Assembly: GCF_003075375.1 (NCBI RefSeq)
Contig: NZ_QDFT01000016.1
Coordinates: forward strand, 1 to 64,000
Length of the DNA: 64,000 nucleotides
DNA from: Microbacterium testaceum
Lineage (GTDB): Bacteria > Actinomycetota > Actinomycetes > Actinomycetales > Microbacteriaceae
Direction: 5' to 3'
This document shows, in pieces, positions 34,282 through 43,685 of the stretch. Position 1 is the stretch's first letter. Each line of letters opens with the position of its first letter. The position numbers and the translations under genes were made by a program. The notes beneath the pieces were generated by a model, which had not been told where the DNA came from, did no database searches, and saw only the letters and a list, made by a program, of their open reading frames with translations.

Positions 34282-34779
34282 TCACCAGCCCATCGAGCCC
34301 GGGACGCCCTTGAAGGGGCCGGCGAGATCGGCCGTGACCCATCCGCCGTAGAAGCCGCCCGGCTGTGGTACGACGGTCTCTCCCGCCAGGACCACCCTGT
34401 CCATCGGGCCCGCGTACACGGCGACCCGGTCGAACAACGTCTCGTAGCCGGGCATCGGGTGCGGGTAGTTCCACGCCGCGCGAGGGGCCACTGCTCCCCC
34501 GCCCCCGTGCACGTCGAAGTAGCGCGCGCCGCCCTTGAACTCGCAGAACGACGCTCCCTCCCCCCGCGTCAGCGCCTCACCGAATGCGGCGATCGGCAGG
34601 TAGTAGACGGGCGGGTGGCTCGTCTCGAGCACCCGGACGACGTCGTCGGTGTCGACGATGCGTCGCCCGCCGAAGTCGATCTGCACCCTCTTGTCGACGC
34701 GCTCCACGCGCGGAGGGCGCGGGTAGTCCCAGACGGACTCCTGGCCGGGGCGGACGGGATCGGGAACGGGGCGCGCCAT
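34282..34779 (-). CDS. DUF427 domain protein
   Basis: 165 aa. DUF427: VWDYPRPPRVERV, GGRRIVDTDDVVRVLETSHPPVYYLP, SFCEFKGGARYFDV and AAWNYPHPMPG are the conserved blocks. Function unknown in this family. ATG 34779 is chosen because TAGCGT (34786-34791) is exactly six bases before it, like many starts here; the ATG at 34785 would lie directly against the -10 box and add two residues. The C-terminal 45 residues (FDRVAVYAGPMDRVVLAGETV) are a second, partial copy of the family pattern. Confidence 0.9.
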   Translation of the reverse strand: MARPVPDPVRPGQESVWDYPRPPRVERVDKRVQIDFGGRRIVDTDDVVRVLETSHPPVYYLPIAAFGEALTRGEGASFCEFKGGARYFDVHGGGGAVAPRAAWNYPHPMPGYETLFDRVAVYAGPMDRVVLAGETVVPQPGGFYGGWVTADLAGPFKGVPGSMGW

Positions 34780-34881
34780 GCGCATACGCTACGCCCGCTC
34801 GGAGGGGTCGGGGGTCGCCGTCGTCCACAGCGGATCGGGGCGCCGCGCTCTTTTGGGTAGCCTGGTGCGGAAGGGGGCAGT

Positions 34882-35079
34882 GTGAACGAGCAGAAGACAT
34901 CGACCACGAGTCAGCGATACCGCGTGTACCAGGTCGGCGGCATCGTGCTCGCCGCGCTGTTCCTCGCCCTGGGTGTCACGGCCTTCGCGGCCGGCGGAGG
35001 CCCCATCATCGCCGCCATCGCCATCACCGGAGGTCTCGCCGTGCTCATCGTCTCGATCGTGATGATGGTGCGCTCGTGA
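34882..35079 (+). CDS. Hypothetical small membrane protein (65 aa)
   Basis: 65 aa with two hydrophobic segments, GGIVLAALFLALGVTAFAAG and IIAAIAITGGLAVLIVSIVM, after a polar 18-residue N-terminus. GTG start with AAGGGGG five bases upstream and a TAGCCT box further up (34859-34864). Its stop overlaps the GTG of the next small gene (GTGA). Family not recognised. Confidence 0.7.
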   Translation: MNEQKTSTTSQRYRVYQVGGIVLAALFLALGVTAFAAGGGPIIAAIAITGGLAVLIVSIVMMVRS

Positions 35080-35207
35080 GCGCGCCCGGGGACGGCGGCA
35101 AGAAGAAGTACCCGCCCGGGACGATCGCCATCTGGGTCGCCGGGGCCGGCGTCGGGCTGTGGCTGCTGATCAGCGGGCTGATCGGCATCCTGTCCGGCGG
35201 GAGCTGA
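35076..35207 (+). CDS. Hypothetical small membrane protein (43 aa)
   Basis: 43 aa, MSAPGDGGKKKYPPGTIAIW then one strong membrane segment VAGAGVGLWLLISGLIGILS. GTG overlaps the stop of the upstream 65-aa gene, so the two are probably translated together and could form a small membrane complex. Too short for standard gene finding; the overlap and the composition are the support. Function unknown. Confidence 0.6.
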   Translation: MSAPGDGGKKKYPPGTIAIWVAGAGVGLWLLISGLIGILSGGS

Positions 35208-35349
35208 GTCCGCCACCGCGACATCCCCGACGAGGAGACCCGTCGGCGCCCGGTCGGGCCCGGACGTGTGCACCGCGGCGTGGCGCGGGAATGCGCTCGC
35301 GCGCGGCCCGTTGTTCTGAAGGTCACCGAACCTCTTCAGGAAGGCCATC

Positions 35350-36294
35350 ATGACGCGCATCGGACGCAGCGACCTCGACATCCTCCCCCTCTCGCTCGGC
35401 GGGAACGTCTTCGGCTGGACGGCCGACCGCGACACCTCCTTCGCGGTCCTCGACGCCTTCCACGCCGGTGGGGGCGATTTCATCGACACGGCCGACGGGT
35501 ACAGCGCCTGGGCACCGGGTAACTCGGGCGGCGAGAGCGAAACGCTCATCGGCGAGTGGCTGGCGTCGCGCAAGCCCGAGAACGTCGTCGTCGCCACCAA
35601 GGTGAGCACGCATCCCGACTTCCGCGGTCTGTCGGGGCGGAACGTGCGGGCCGCGGCCGAGGCCTCGTTGCGACGCCTCGGCGTCGACAGCATCGACCTG
35701 TACTACGCCCACTTCGACGACGCCGAAACGCCGCTCGAAGAAACCGTGGCGGCCTTCGCCGACCTCGTGACCGACGGCCTCGTGCGCTACGTCGCGGTAT
35801 CGAACTACACCGCGGCGCGCATCCGCGAGTGGATCTCGCTCGCCGAGGCCGCGGGAGCCGACCTGCCCGTCGCCGTGCAGCCGCACTACAACCTCGTGCA
35901 CCGCACCGAGGTCGAGGCCGACATCGTCCCGGTCGCCGAGCAGTACGGCATGTCGCTCGTGCCGTATTACGCGCTGGCCAGCGGCTTCCTCACCGGAAAA
36001 TATCGGACGACGGATGCCACCGGCGACTCCCCCCGCGCCGAAGGGGCCGCGAAGCTGGCCACCCCCGCCGGCCTCGCGCTCATCGACGCCCTCGAAGAGG
36101 TGGGCGATGCCCACGGAGCCTCGATCGCCGCGACCTCGCTCGCGTGGCTGCGCGCGCAGCCGACGGTGGCGGCGCCGATCGCCAGCGCATCGAAGGTGGA
36201 GCAGGTCGGCGATCTGCTCGCCGGGGCGCGTCTGGAGCTCGGCGCCGACGAGATCGCCCATCTCTCGCGCGTCTCGGAAGCCGCGCAGGCGTGA
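35350..36294 (+). CDS. Aldo/keto reductase
   Basis: 314 aa, NADPH-dependent AKR of the (beta/alpha)8 fold. Catalytic tetrad: Asp in FIDTADGYS and Tyr just after it, Lys in VVVATKVS, His in LYYAHFDD. Cofactor-binding end PIASASKVEQVGDLL. Substrate unknown; the 70-residue beginning with GRSDLDILPLSLGGNVFGWT is typical of the YajO/general-stress type. It stands alone, between small membrane genes and a nucleosidase gene, with a strong terminator behind it. Confidence 0.93.
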   Translation: MTRIGRSDLDILPLSLGGNVFGWTADRDTSFAVLDAFHAGGGDFIDTADGYSAWAPGNSGGESETLIGEWLASRKPENVVVATKVSTHPDFRGLSGRNVRAAAEASLRRLGVDSIDLYYAHFDDAETPLEETVAAFADLVTDGLVRYVAVSNYTAARIREWISLAEAAGADLPVAVQPHYNLVHRTEVEADIVPVAEQYGMSLVPYYALASGFLTGKYRTTDATGDSPRAEGAAKLATPAGLALIDALEEVGDAHGASIAATSLAWLRAQPTVAAPIASASKVEQVGDLLAGARLELGADEIAHLSRVSEAAQA

Positions 36295-36296
36295 CG

Positions 36297-36331
36297 TCGG
36301 TCGGGCCCGCGGCGCACGCGGGCCCGACCGA
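36297..36331 (+). terminator. Aldo/keto reductase terminator
   Basis: Perfect 15-bp stem TCGGTCGGGCCCGCG / CGCGGGCCCGACCGA around a 5-base loop, directly after the stop. No T-run follows. Confidence 0.8.
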
Positions 36332-36349
36332 ACCGGCGACAATGGAGGA

Positions 36350-36907
36350 GTGAAGCTCCTCGTCGCCGCCCATGCGTCCGAACTCATCGCCTTCGAAGCC
36401 GAGATCCCCGGCTTCGAGCGTCTGTTGACGGGCGTCGGCAAGATCCCCGCCGCCTCGGCCCTCACCCGTGCGCTGGCGACCGGCGACTACGAGGAGATCG
36501 TGGTCGTGGGCACGGCCGGAGCCATCGACGACGAGGTCGAGGGCGGTATCTATGACATCGCCGGCGCCATCCAGCACGACGTGAAGGACCTCGAGGGGAC
36601 CTTCGGCGCGCACGTGTCGCTCCCGACGCGAGTCGAGACCGGGCACGACGGCCTGATCATCGCCACCGGCGACCACTTCGTCGATGACGCCGAGACGGTC
36701 CGCCTCATCCGTGGACTCGGGGCGCGCCTGGTGGACATGGAGTCCTACGCCCTGATCTGGGTGGCCCAGCAGTTCGACGTGCCGATCCGCATCCTGCGCG
36801 CCGTGTCCGACCGCGCCCAGGACGGCGCGACCGAGCTCTGGGACGACGTCGTCGAGCGGTGCAGCCATGAGCTGCGGGCGGAGTTCCGGACGCGCTACGG
36901 CGTCTGA
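36350..36907 (+). CDS. Nucleosidase / nucleoside phosphorylase-like protein
   Basis: 185 aa, shortened MTA/SAH-nucleosidase (PNP superfamily) fold. MKLLVAAHASELIAFE, the LLTGVGKIPAASAL and VVVGTAGAIDD strands, and the substrate-binding VDMESYAL motif are visible; VSDRAQDGATELWDDVV carries the catalytic Asp. Likely splits a purine nucleoside or related thio-nucleoside; substrate unproved. GTG six bases after GACAAT (36338-36343). Confidence 0.85.
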   Translation: MKLLVAAHASELIAFEAEIPGFERLLTGVGKIPAASALTRALATGDYEEIVVVGTAGAIDDEVEGGIYDIAGAIQHDVKDLEGTFGAHVSLPTRVETGHDGLIIATGDHFVDDAETVRLIRGLGARLVDMESYALIWVAQQFDVPIRILRAVSDRAQDGATELWDDVVERCSHELRAEFRTRYGV

Positions 36908-36940
36908 GACGCGGCATCCGCTCGATATCGGGCTCTCCGT

Positions 36941-38446
36941 TCAGGGGGTTTGCGATCCGGAGCGCGCACGACCGGCGAGGTCGGCGACCCCCACGATGAG
37001 GGCCAACCCGAGGAAGACGCCGACCGTGATCATGCCCGAGGCGTACGCGTCGTGGAACAGGACGACCTGGTCGTCGACCGCCCCCTGCTCGCGGTACACG
37101 GTCGCGTAGAACAGCGCGAGCGCGATCGCCGTGCCCACGGCCGTGCCGATGCGCTGCCCGAGCTGTCCGACCGAGCCGGCGACCCCACCGCTGCGGACGG
37201 GGATGTCGGCCAGCGTAAGCGTCTGATTGGGCGAGATGACGAGCCCGCCGGCGAACCCGCCGACGACCATGACCGCCGCCATGGCCCACGGCGTCCACTC
37301 GGGCGCGGTGAACAGGGCCACGAGCACGAGCCCGCCCGCGGTGAAGACCATGCCGACGATGCCCCACACCACCAGGGGCCGTCCCAGCCGCGTGACGAGG
37401 TTTCCGCCGATCCAGGAACTCCAGGCCGAAGCCACCGCGAAACCGATCGTCACCATCCCGGCGAACACCGGCTCGAGGCCGAGTCCACCCTGCAGGTACA
37501 GCGTGCCGAGCAAGAACATCGCGGGCACCGCCGAGAAGTAGGCGGTCGAGATGAGCACGCCGTTGCGATACGACGAGAGCGAGAAGATCGAGAACGGCAT
37601 CAGCGGCATGCGACCGCGTTCGGCGTAGCGACGCTCCCAGAACACGAACACGGCCGCGAAGACGACGCTGGCGACGAGCAACCACCATCGGTTCGGGTTG
37701 TCGTCCGGGCTGCCGGTGGTGAACAGGAACGGCCACATCAGCGCCAGGATCGTCAGGGCGAAAAGGATGACCCCCACAGGGTCGAGGTCGAGCCGTCGAT
37801 GGGACTTCGTGCGGGTGTCGGGCAGCAGCCAGGCCGCCAGGGCGATCACGACGGCGACGAGCGGGATGTTGATTCAGAAGATCAACCGCCAGCCGTCGGT
37901 GTCACCGCCCAGGGCGATGAGCAGTCCGCCGAGAGTGGGGCCGAAGGCGGTGGCGATACCGATCGTCGCGCCGAACAGCCCGAAAGCCCGCCCCCGTTCC
38001 TTGCCCTGGAAGAGCTGCTGCACGAGACCGAGCACCTGCGGCATCTGGATGCCGGCTGCCACCCCCTGCAGCAACCGGGCCACCAGCAGCACGGTGGTGT
38101 TCGGGGCGAGCGCGCAGGCGAGGCTCGTGACGAGGAAGAGCGACAGCCCCACGAGGAAGAGCACCCGGCGCGAGCGCAGGTCGCCGAGGCGCCCCGCCGG
38201 GACGAGGACCAGACCGAAGGTGAGGATGTACCCCGTGACAACGAGCTGCAGTTCGGTGGGGCCGGCGTTCAGGGCCGCCTCGATCGAGGGCAGGGCGACG
38301 TTGACCTTGGTCAGGTCGAGGATGGTCAGGGCGGCGACGGCGACGGCCACCCAGTACGCGCGCCACCGGTGCCGGGGAGACAGGTCGATGTCGCGTGTGA
38401 CCGGGTGTGCGGACTCCGCGGTGGCGTCGGAAGACTGATCAGGCAT
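36941..38446 (-). pseudogene. MFS transporter (DHA2-like), disrupted by one stop codon
   Basis: A full-length 14-helix major facilitator exporter, 501 codons, interrupted by a single in-frame TGA at 37874-37876. The frame reads GDTDGWRLIF-stop-INIPLVAVVIALAAW, where relatives usually have WRWIFFINIP or similar, so a TGG-to-TGA change is the likely event. Both parts otherwise keep the family pattern (ATILDLTKVNVALPSIE, GRLGDLRSRRVLFLVG, LLQGVAAGIQMPQVLG; then GSVGQLGQRIGTAVGTAIA). Either a drug-type exporter lost recently, a base-calling error, or readthrough. The half ahead of the stop alone would have about six helices. Confidence 0.85.
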
Positions 38447-38628
38447 CGCGTGGCACGCTACTCCGGGCCGCGGACACCGGACGCGGGCTTGCGCCGCCGC
38501 GCTCGGACGCTACCCGCGGCAGCGGGGTGCGGTGCGACGGCCTGACACGTGGCCCGCTCCGAGATCGTGCGGTCCCCGGCGGGGTACCGTGTGCGAGGCA
38601 CGGGTGGCGGGTGCGTGTTCGTGTGCGG

Positions 38629-38811
38629 TCAGTCGACGTCGCGCCGGGCGAAGACGGCGCGGAGCACGAAGAACACGATCACGGCGATGACCGCGACCGC
38701 CAGCAGGCGGAACGCGAACGCGATGAGCGAGAACAGGATGTTCACCAGGAACCACGCGATGATCACCGCGACGACGACGCCGAGGATGGTCCAGAGGGTG
38801 CTCTTGCGCAT
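38629..38811 (-). CDS. Hypothetical small membrane protein (60 aa)
   Basis: 60 aa, MRKSTLWTILGVVVAVIIAW followed by two long hydrophobic stretches and a charged end FARRDVD. Probably two membrane helices. ATG is six bases after TAGGCT (38818-38823), which supports expression. Family not recognised; similar proteins are widespread in Microbacteriaceae. The region 38447-38628 behind it holds nothing recognisable. Confidence 0.7.
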   Translation of the reverse strand: MRKSTLWTILGVVVAVIIAWFLVNILFSLIAFAFRLLAVAVIAVIVFFVLRAVFARRDVD

Positions 38812-38897
38812 GCGTCCAGCCTAGGTGCGCCGGTGGGGGTGCGCACCGACGTGGTATCGGCGGGCGGCCCTCGTCCGTCGGGTCACGGGCACGGAGC

Positions 38898-41800
38898 TCA
38901 CCGGGCGACCGACACGACCCCCTGACGGATGATGCTGGGACCGCGCGGGGTCGCGGTGACGTGCAACTGCGCCGGAAGCTGGTCCTTCATCGCGGCGACG
39001 TGGCTGATCACGCCCACGGTCCGCCCGCCCTGTCGCAGCTCGTCGAGCGTGCGCATGGCCAGGTCGAGGGTGTCGTCGTCGAGCGAGCCGAAGCCCTCGT
39101 CGATGAACAGGGTGTCGAGACGGATGCCGCCCGCCCGCGCGGTGACGACCTCGGCCAGACCGAGAGCCAGCGCCAGCGAGGTGAGGAAGGTCTCGCCCCC
39201 GGACAGCGATTGGGGCGGTCGACACTGACCCGTGTAAGCGTCCATGATCTCGAGACCCAGCCCGCTGGATGCGCCGCGCGCCGCGAGCGCGTCGGTGTGC
39301 TGCAGGCGGTAGCGCCCGGACGACATCTGCTCGAGGCGGAGGTTCGCCGCGGCGACGATCTCTTCGAGCTCGGCGGCCAGGACGAACGTCTCGAGCGTCA
39401 TGCGACGGGTGTTCGGGGCTCTCCCCGACACGGTGTCGGCCAGCCGTGCGACCACCGCGTGCGCGTCGGCGAGGGCGGCCGTAGCCGCGTGCGCGGTGTC
39501 GGCGCGCTCGGCCAGCTGCCGCAGTCGTCGCGCCGCCCCGAGCGCGTCGGCGTGCTGCGCCGCGGCGTCGCGGACGTCGTCGCGCGCGGCCGCCACCGCC
39601 GCGACGAAGGGCGCGAGGTCGACGGGTTCGTCGGCGGCATCGACGAGCTGCAGCTCGAGCTCGAGCAGCTGCTGTCGGGTTGCGGTCACCCGTGCGTCGT
39701 ACTCGGCGATGGTCGTGTCGAGCTCGCGACGGCGGCCCGCGGGACGCAGCGCCGCGGCGACGGCCTCGACGTCGGCGAAGGCACTGGCTTCGACCGCGTC
39801 GGTCAACGCATCGACCGCGGTCGAGAGCGCACCGTCGGCGGCCTCGACTGCGGCGAGGGCGACCCGGAGCTCACGCACGGCGTCGCGCCGGTCGCGCAGG
39901 TCGCGCTGGCTCTCGCCCACCGTGGCGAAGGCCCCGCGCGCGGCGTCGAGCGTGGCATCCAGACCCTGCAGGCGTTGGCGCGCGAGGGCGAGCTCCTGGC
40001 GCACGGACGCCCGTTCGTCGGCGACGGCCGCGAGTCGTCGAGCGATCCGGTCGCCGAGTTCGGCGGCGGCCGCGCGTTCGCCGCGCAGCCGTTCGTGCTC
40101 GTCGATCTGCGCCAGCGCGTCGGCGACCCCGTCTTCGGCGACGCGGAGCCGCGCCGCCAGCGTCTCGACACCCTCGCCGCCGGCACGGGCGGCCGCGAGG
40201 GCGTGGGCGTCGCGCGCGACGCGCGCCGCGTCGGACGCGAGGCGGTCCGCTTCGGCCGCGGCGTTCTTGCGGTCTTCGGCGGCGGAGATCTCGTCGTCGG
40301 ACACCGGCTCGTCGTCGCCCGATGCGGGATGCGGATGCGATCGGGCTCCGCAGACCGCGCAGGGCTGTCCGTCGACGAGCCCGTGGGCCAGTTCGACGGC
40401 CGCACCGGCCAGCCGCCGACGCAACAGCGTCGTCCACGCCTCGATCGAACGCTGCAGGTCGTCGGAGCGGACGAGCGCGGCCAGATCGGCCTGCTCGCGC
40501 CGTTCGAGGAGCCGCGCGGCCTCTGTCGCCGCCTCGAGCCGATGGCGGACGTCGTCTCGGGAGGCCACCGCCGCCTCGTGCCGGCTCGCCGCGCCCGCGA
40601 GCTGCTCGAGACGTTCGTCCAGCTCCGCCAGCAATGCGGGGAGGTCGTCGCGTCCGGACGTCAGCGAGAGGTGTTCTCGACCGAGCTCGTCGTCGCGCGC
40701 GGACAGGCGGCAGACCTCTTCGCGAAGGGTCGCGGCTTCGGCCTCGGCGGCGAGCGCCGCCTCGCCGCGGTCGAGTCGAGCCGTCAGTTCGTCGTCGCGG
40801 CGAGCCAGCGCCGGATCGTCGTCGAGGCGAGCCAGCGCCGGCTCGTCGATGCGGCGATCGCGCGCGGATTCGTCGGCGGTTCGCGCGACGTCGGCGGGAT
40901 TGTCGGTGAAGGGCTCCTGTTCCGAGACATGGGCATCGACGCCGTCGACGCGCAGCCAGCGCTCCCGCGCCGTCGCTCGGCGGTCTTCGGCCCCCTCGCG
41001 GGCCCGGCGCGCCGCCTCGACGGCGTCGATCTCGGCGCGGAGGGCCTCGGCGCGTCCGGCCCGTTCCGCCTCGGAGCGGAGTCCGTCGATGCGCGGGGCG
41101 TCGGCGTCGAGGACGCCGAGGGCGTCGCGCACCCGAAGGCGCTCGATCTGCCGGTCGCGCAGGGCGGCCGCCTCGCGCTCGGCCGCGAGCGCGTCGTCGA
41201 GCCGGCGGTCGCTCGCGATCCGTTCGCGGGACAGGGTGTCGACGCGGTAGTCCGCGCGCTCCACCACGCGCACGATGCGCGAAAGCCTCTCTCGGACGCC
41301 GGTCTGACGCGCCGGCTCGCCCGCACCGGCACCAGCACCGGCACCGGCACCAGCAGCACCCGTACCCGCACCAGCACCCGCACCCGCACCGCGGTCGTCC
41401 TCGTCCGGGGTCGCCGACGGCGCCGCCTCGATCTCGACCGCCAGGCGTTCGGCCTCGTCGAGCAGGGTGGCCACCTCGACCCCCTCGGCGGCCAGGCGCT
41501 CCCGCGCGCGCTTACGCCGATCGTCCAGCTCGCTCGCGTACTGCTCGAACGACTTCGTGCCGAAGAGCGTGCGCAGCAGCGCCAACCGCTCGTCGTTCTT
41601 GGCGAGCAGGAATCGCGCGAAGCGGTTCTGCGCGAGGAGGATGACCTGGAGGAATTGCTGCTGCGTCAGACCCAGCACCTCGTCGAGACGAGCGGCGACG
41701 TCGACGGGTCGCGCCGCCACTCCCGTCCAGCCCTCGGGGGCGCGCACCTCGAGCAGGGCGCGGTGGGGCTCTTTGGTCGTGCCGCCGCCACGACGCTTGG

Positions 41801-42101
41801 GACGCTCGAACTCCGGCGAGCGCGTGACGCGCCAGCGCTCTCCCTCGGCACTGAACTCGAGCGTCACCCGGGTGGGGTCGTCGGGGCCGCAGTGGTCGCT
41901 GCGCAGCCGCCGCTCCGCTCCGTCGTACCGCGGCACACCCCCGAACAACGCGTAGCAGACACCGTCGAGGACACTCGATTTGCCCGCGCCGGTGCGGCCG
42001 GTGATCAGGAAGATGCCGTCGTCGGCGAAGGCGTCGAAGTCGACGGTCTGCGGGTCGAGGAAGGGCCCGAACCCCTCGAGTTCGAGACGGTGGAGCTTCA
42101 T
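38898..42101 (-). CDS. sbcC: Exonuclease subunit SbcC (SMC-like ATPase)
   Basis: 1067 aa. Rad50/SbcC-type ATPase that works with SbcD to cut hairpins and DNA ends. N-terminal Walker A LITGRTGAGKSSVLDGVCYALFG, long coiled-coil arms, a zinc hook GQPCAVCGARSHPHPA (CxxC) near the middle, and the C-terminal signature LSGGETFLTSLALALGLAE with Walker B LDTLFIDEGFGSLDDD. A stretch of pure Gly-Ala repeats at about residues 236-260 interrupts the first arm and is encoded by a hexamer microsatellite. ATG overlaps the sbcD stop (ATGA), so the two are coupled. Confidence 0.95.
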   Translation of the reverse strand: MKLHRLELEGFGPFLDPQTVDFDAFADDGIFLITGRTGAGKSSVLDGVCYALFGGVPRYDGAERRLRSDHCGPDDPTRVTLEFSAEGERWRVTRSPEFERPKRRGGGTTKEPHRALLEVRAPEGWTGVAARPVDVAARLDEVLGLTQQQFLQVILLAQNRFARFLLAKNDERLALLRTLFGTKSFEQYASELDDRRKRARERLAAEGVEVATLLDEAERLAVEIEAAPSATPDEDDRGAGAGAGAGTGAAGAGAGAGAGAGEPARQTGVRERLSRIVRVVERADYRVDTLSRERIASDRRLDDALAAEREAAALRDRQIERLRVRDALGVLDADAPRIDGLRSEAERAGRAEALRAEIDAVEAARRAREGAEDRRATARERWLRVDGVDAHVSEQEPFTDNPADVARTADESARDRRIDEPALARLDDDPALARRDDELTARLDRGEAALAAEAEAATLREEVCRLSARDDELGREHLSLTSGRDDLPALLAELDERLEQLAGAASRHEAAVASRDDVRHRLEAATEAARLLERREQADLAALVRSDDLQRSIEAWTTLLRRRLAGAAVELAHGLVDGQPCAVCGARSHPHPASGDDEPVSDDEISAAEDRKNAAAEADRLASDAARVARDAHALAAARAGGEGVETLAARLRVAEDGVADALAQIDEHERLRGERAAAAELGDRIARRLAAVADERASVRQELALARQRLQGLDATLDAARGAFATVGESQRDLRDRRDAVRELRVALAAVEAADGALSTAVDALTDAVEASAFADVEAVAAALRPAGRRRELDTTIAEYDARVTATRQQLLELELQLVDAADEPVDLAPFVAAVAAARDDVRDAAAQHADALGAARRLRQLAERADTAHAATAALADAHAVVARLADTVSGRAPNTRRMTLETFVLAAELEEIVAAANLRLEQMSSGRYRLQHTDALAARGASSGLGLEIMDAYTGQCRPPQSLSGGETFLTSLALALGLAEVVTARAGGIRLDTLFIDEGFGSLDDDTLDLAMRTLDELRQGGRTVGVISHVAAMKDQLPAQLHVTATPRGPSIIRQGVVSVAR
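41324..41393 (-). repeat. Gly-Ala microsatellite inside sbcC
   Basis: About twelve hexamer-like units (GCACCG / GCACCA on the plus strand) encode an uninterrupted Gly-Ala run with one Thr. Such hexamer repeats change length in frame. Confidence 0.85.
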
Positions 42102-43252
42102 GCGTGCGCCTCGCTGACCCGGTGGGCGTCGAGCACCTCGCGGATGAGGGACCGTTCCGCGTCCGACGCGCCCTCGCCCTCGCGCACGTGGGAGAGGAAG
42201 GCGTCGATCACCTCGGCGTCATCGCGGGCCGCGCGCACGCGCCGCGCGTACCCCTCTGCGTCGTCCGCACGGGTGCCGGCGGGCAGGTGGACCACCGTCG
42301 CGCACCACGGGAAGCGTTCCTGCAGCCGCCGCATCGGGTCGGGCTGCGGCGTGGGGTCGGTGTACTCCGCGCGCACCCAGTGCTCGCCGTGGCCGTCGAA
42401 CCGTTCGTCCGCGAGCAGATCGTCGAGCGGACCGCGCAGGGTGACGAGGGGTCGCGGGACGGGCAACGGCATCCACTCCACCGATCGCAGACCCGAGGCG
42501 TCGAGATCGATCAGCCACGAGCCGCGGGGCTTGTCGCCCTCGCCGAAGCTGTAGTGCAACGGCGCACCGGCGTAGCGGACCCGCTCGGACAGCTGCTGCC
42601 GCCCGTGGATGTGGCCGAGGGCGACGTAATCGGGCCCGTCGAAAGCCGACAGCGGGACGACGTCGAGCCCGCCCTGGCGGATCTCGCGCTCGACGCCGGG
42701 CGTCGCCTCGACCCCCGCGGCGAAGCAGTGGGCGGCGACGACGGAACGTCCGCCGCGGGCGGCGAGGTCGGCCCGCACCAGGTCGAGGGCGTGCGTCATG
42801 GTCTGCGCCTGGGAGCGCAGCTCGACGCCCTGCCAGAGGTGACGGACGATCGCCGGCTCGAGATACGGGATGCCGTAGACGTGGACGGGTCCGTGCTCGT
42901 CGGACACCGTGACGGGGGTACCGACCGCGGCCGGGTCGGTGAGCACGGTGATCTCGGGCCGCAGCAGCCCGGATTGGAAGCCGAGTCGTGCGGCGGAATC
43001 GTGGTTGCCGCTCGTGACGATGACGCGCGCGCCCGCGTCGACCAGAGCGCCCAGAGTGCGCGACAGCACGGGATAGCACGCGGCCGACGGCGCCGCGGAG
43101 TCGAAGACGTCACCCGCGACGATCACGAGATCGACACGGGCCGTGCGCACCTGCTCGACGAGCGCGTCGAGGACCGAGGTCAGGGCGTCGAGCGTCGGAT
43201 GCCCGTGGAAGGTGCGCCCGATGTGCCAGTCGGAGGTGTGCAGGATGCGCAT
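42098..43252 (-). CDS. sbcD: Exonuclease subunit SbcD
   Basis: 384-aa Mre11/SbcD-type Mn2+ nuclease. Phosphoesterase motifs: MRILHTSDWHIGRTFHG, VIVAGDVFDSAAPS, VIVTSGNHDSAARLGF, HCFAAG and YVALGHIHGRQ. Partner of SbcC in double-strand break and hairpin processing. ATG 43252 is chosen because it gives the usual N-terminus and TACCGT (43259-43264) is six bases upstream; the frame continues to 43294 without family similarity. Confidence 0.96.
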   Translation of the reverse strand: MRILHTSDWHIGRTFHGHPTLDALTSVLDALVEQVRTARVDLVIVAGDVFDSAAPSAACYPVLSRTLGALVDAGARVIVTSGNHDSAARLGFQSGLLRPEITVLTDPAAVGTPVTVSDEHGPVHVYGIPYLEPAIVRHLWQGVELRSQAQTMTHALDLVRADLAARGGRSVVAAHCFAAGVEATPGVEREIRQGGLDVVPLSAFDGPDYVALGHIHGRQQLSERVRYAGAPLHYSFGEGDKPRGSWLIDLDASGLRSVEWMPLPVPRPLVTLRGPLDDLLADERFDGHGEHWVRAEYTDPTPQPDPMRRLQERFPWCATVVHLPAGTRADDAEGYARRVRAARDDAEVIDAFLSHVREGEGASDAERSLIREVLDAHRVSEAHA

Positions 43253-43320
43253 GCAGACACGGTACGTCGAGCCTCCGACATCGGCTCGCAGCAAACGCCC
43301 GGGCTGGCTCGCCGCGCACC

Positions 43321-43357
43321 CGAACGCCCCGCCCGGATGACCGGAGCGGGGCGTTCG
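43321..43357 (-). terminator. Long hairpin terminator
   Basis: Perfect 12-bp stem CGAACGCCCCGC / GCGGGGCGTTCG with an inner CCGG-ATGA-CCGG stem. It lies ten bases beyond the stop of the 105-aa gene and ahead of sbcD. Confidence 0.8.
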
Positions 43358-43366
43358 AGGGTGGGA

Positions 43367-43684
43367 TCAGGCGCCGGCGACCTCGGCCGCGAGCGCGCGA
43401 ATGCGGTCGTCGCCGAGTTCGAGACCGATCTCGTTGAAGCGCTGACGCAGGACGTCGGCGATGCGCTCCGGGCTCTTGTCGCCGACATCGGCACGGGTCT
43501 GGACGACGACGCCCTGGATGCGCGCCTCGTCGTCGGTCGGGTGGGTGTCCATGCGCGGCTCCGACTGCTCGCCGGGGCCCCCGGCCTTGCGGTCGTGGTG
43601 CACGGCGCCGCCGACGGAGTCAGCGGCGCCGGCGCCGCCGTCGGGTCCGGTGCCGGGTTCGGGTGCGCGGGTGTCGTGCGCCAT
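43367..43684 (-). CDS. Hypothetical protein (105 aa)
   Basis: 105 aa. The first 55 residues are Gly/Ala/Asp-rich and probably disordered; the last 50 form a compact-looking region (RIQGVVVQTRADVGDKSPERIADVLRQ with FNEIGLELGDDRI). No known domain. Its ATG is one base after the stop of the 69-aa gene, so the two are likely one transcript, ended by the hairpin at 43321. Confidence 0.7.
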   Translation of the reverse strand: MAHDTRAPEPGTGPDGGAGAADSVGGAVHHDRKAGGPGEQSEPRMDTHPTDDEARIQGVVVQTRADVGDKSPERIADVLRQRFNEIGLELGDDRIRALAAEVAGA

Positions 43685-43685
43685 G

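Noticed and set aside
38961-42554. Long plus-strand frames opposite sbcC
   Set aside because: Low-complexity shadow product; sbcC has all SMC motifs on the minus strand.
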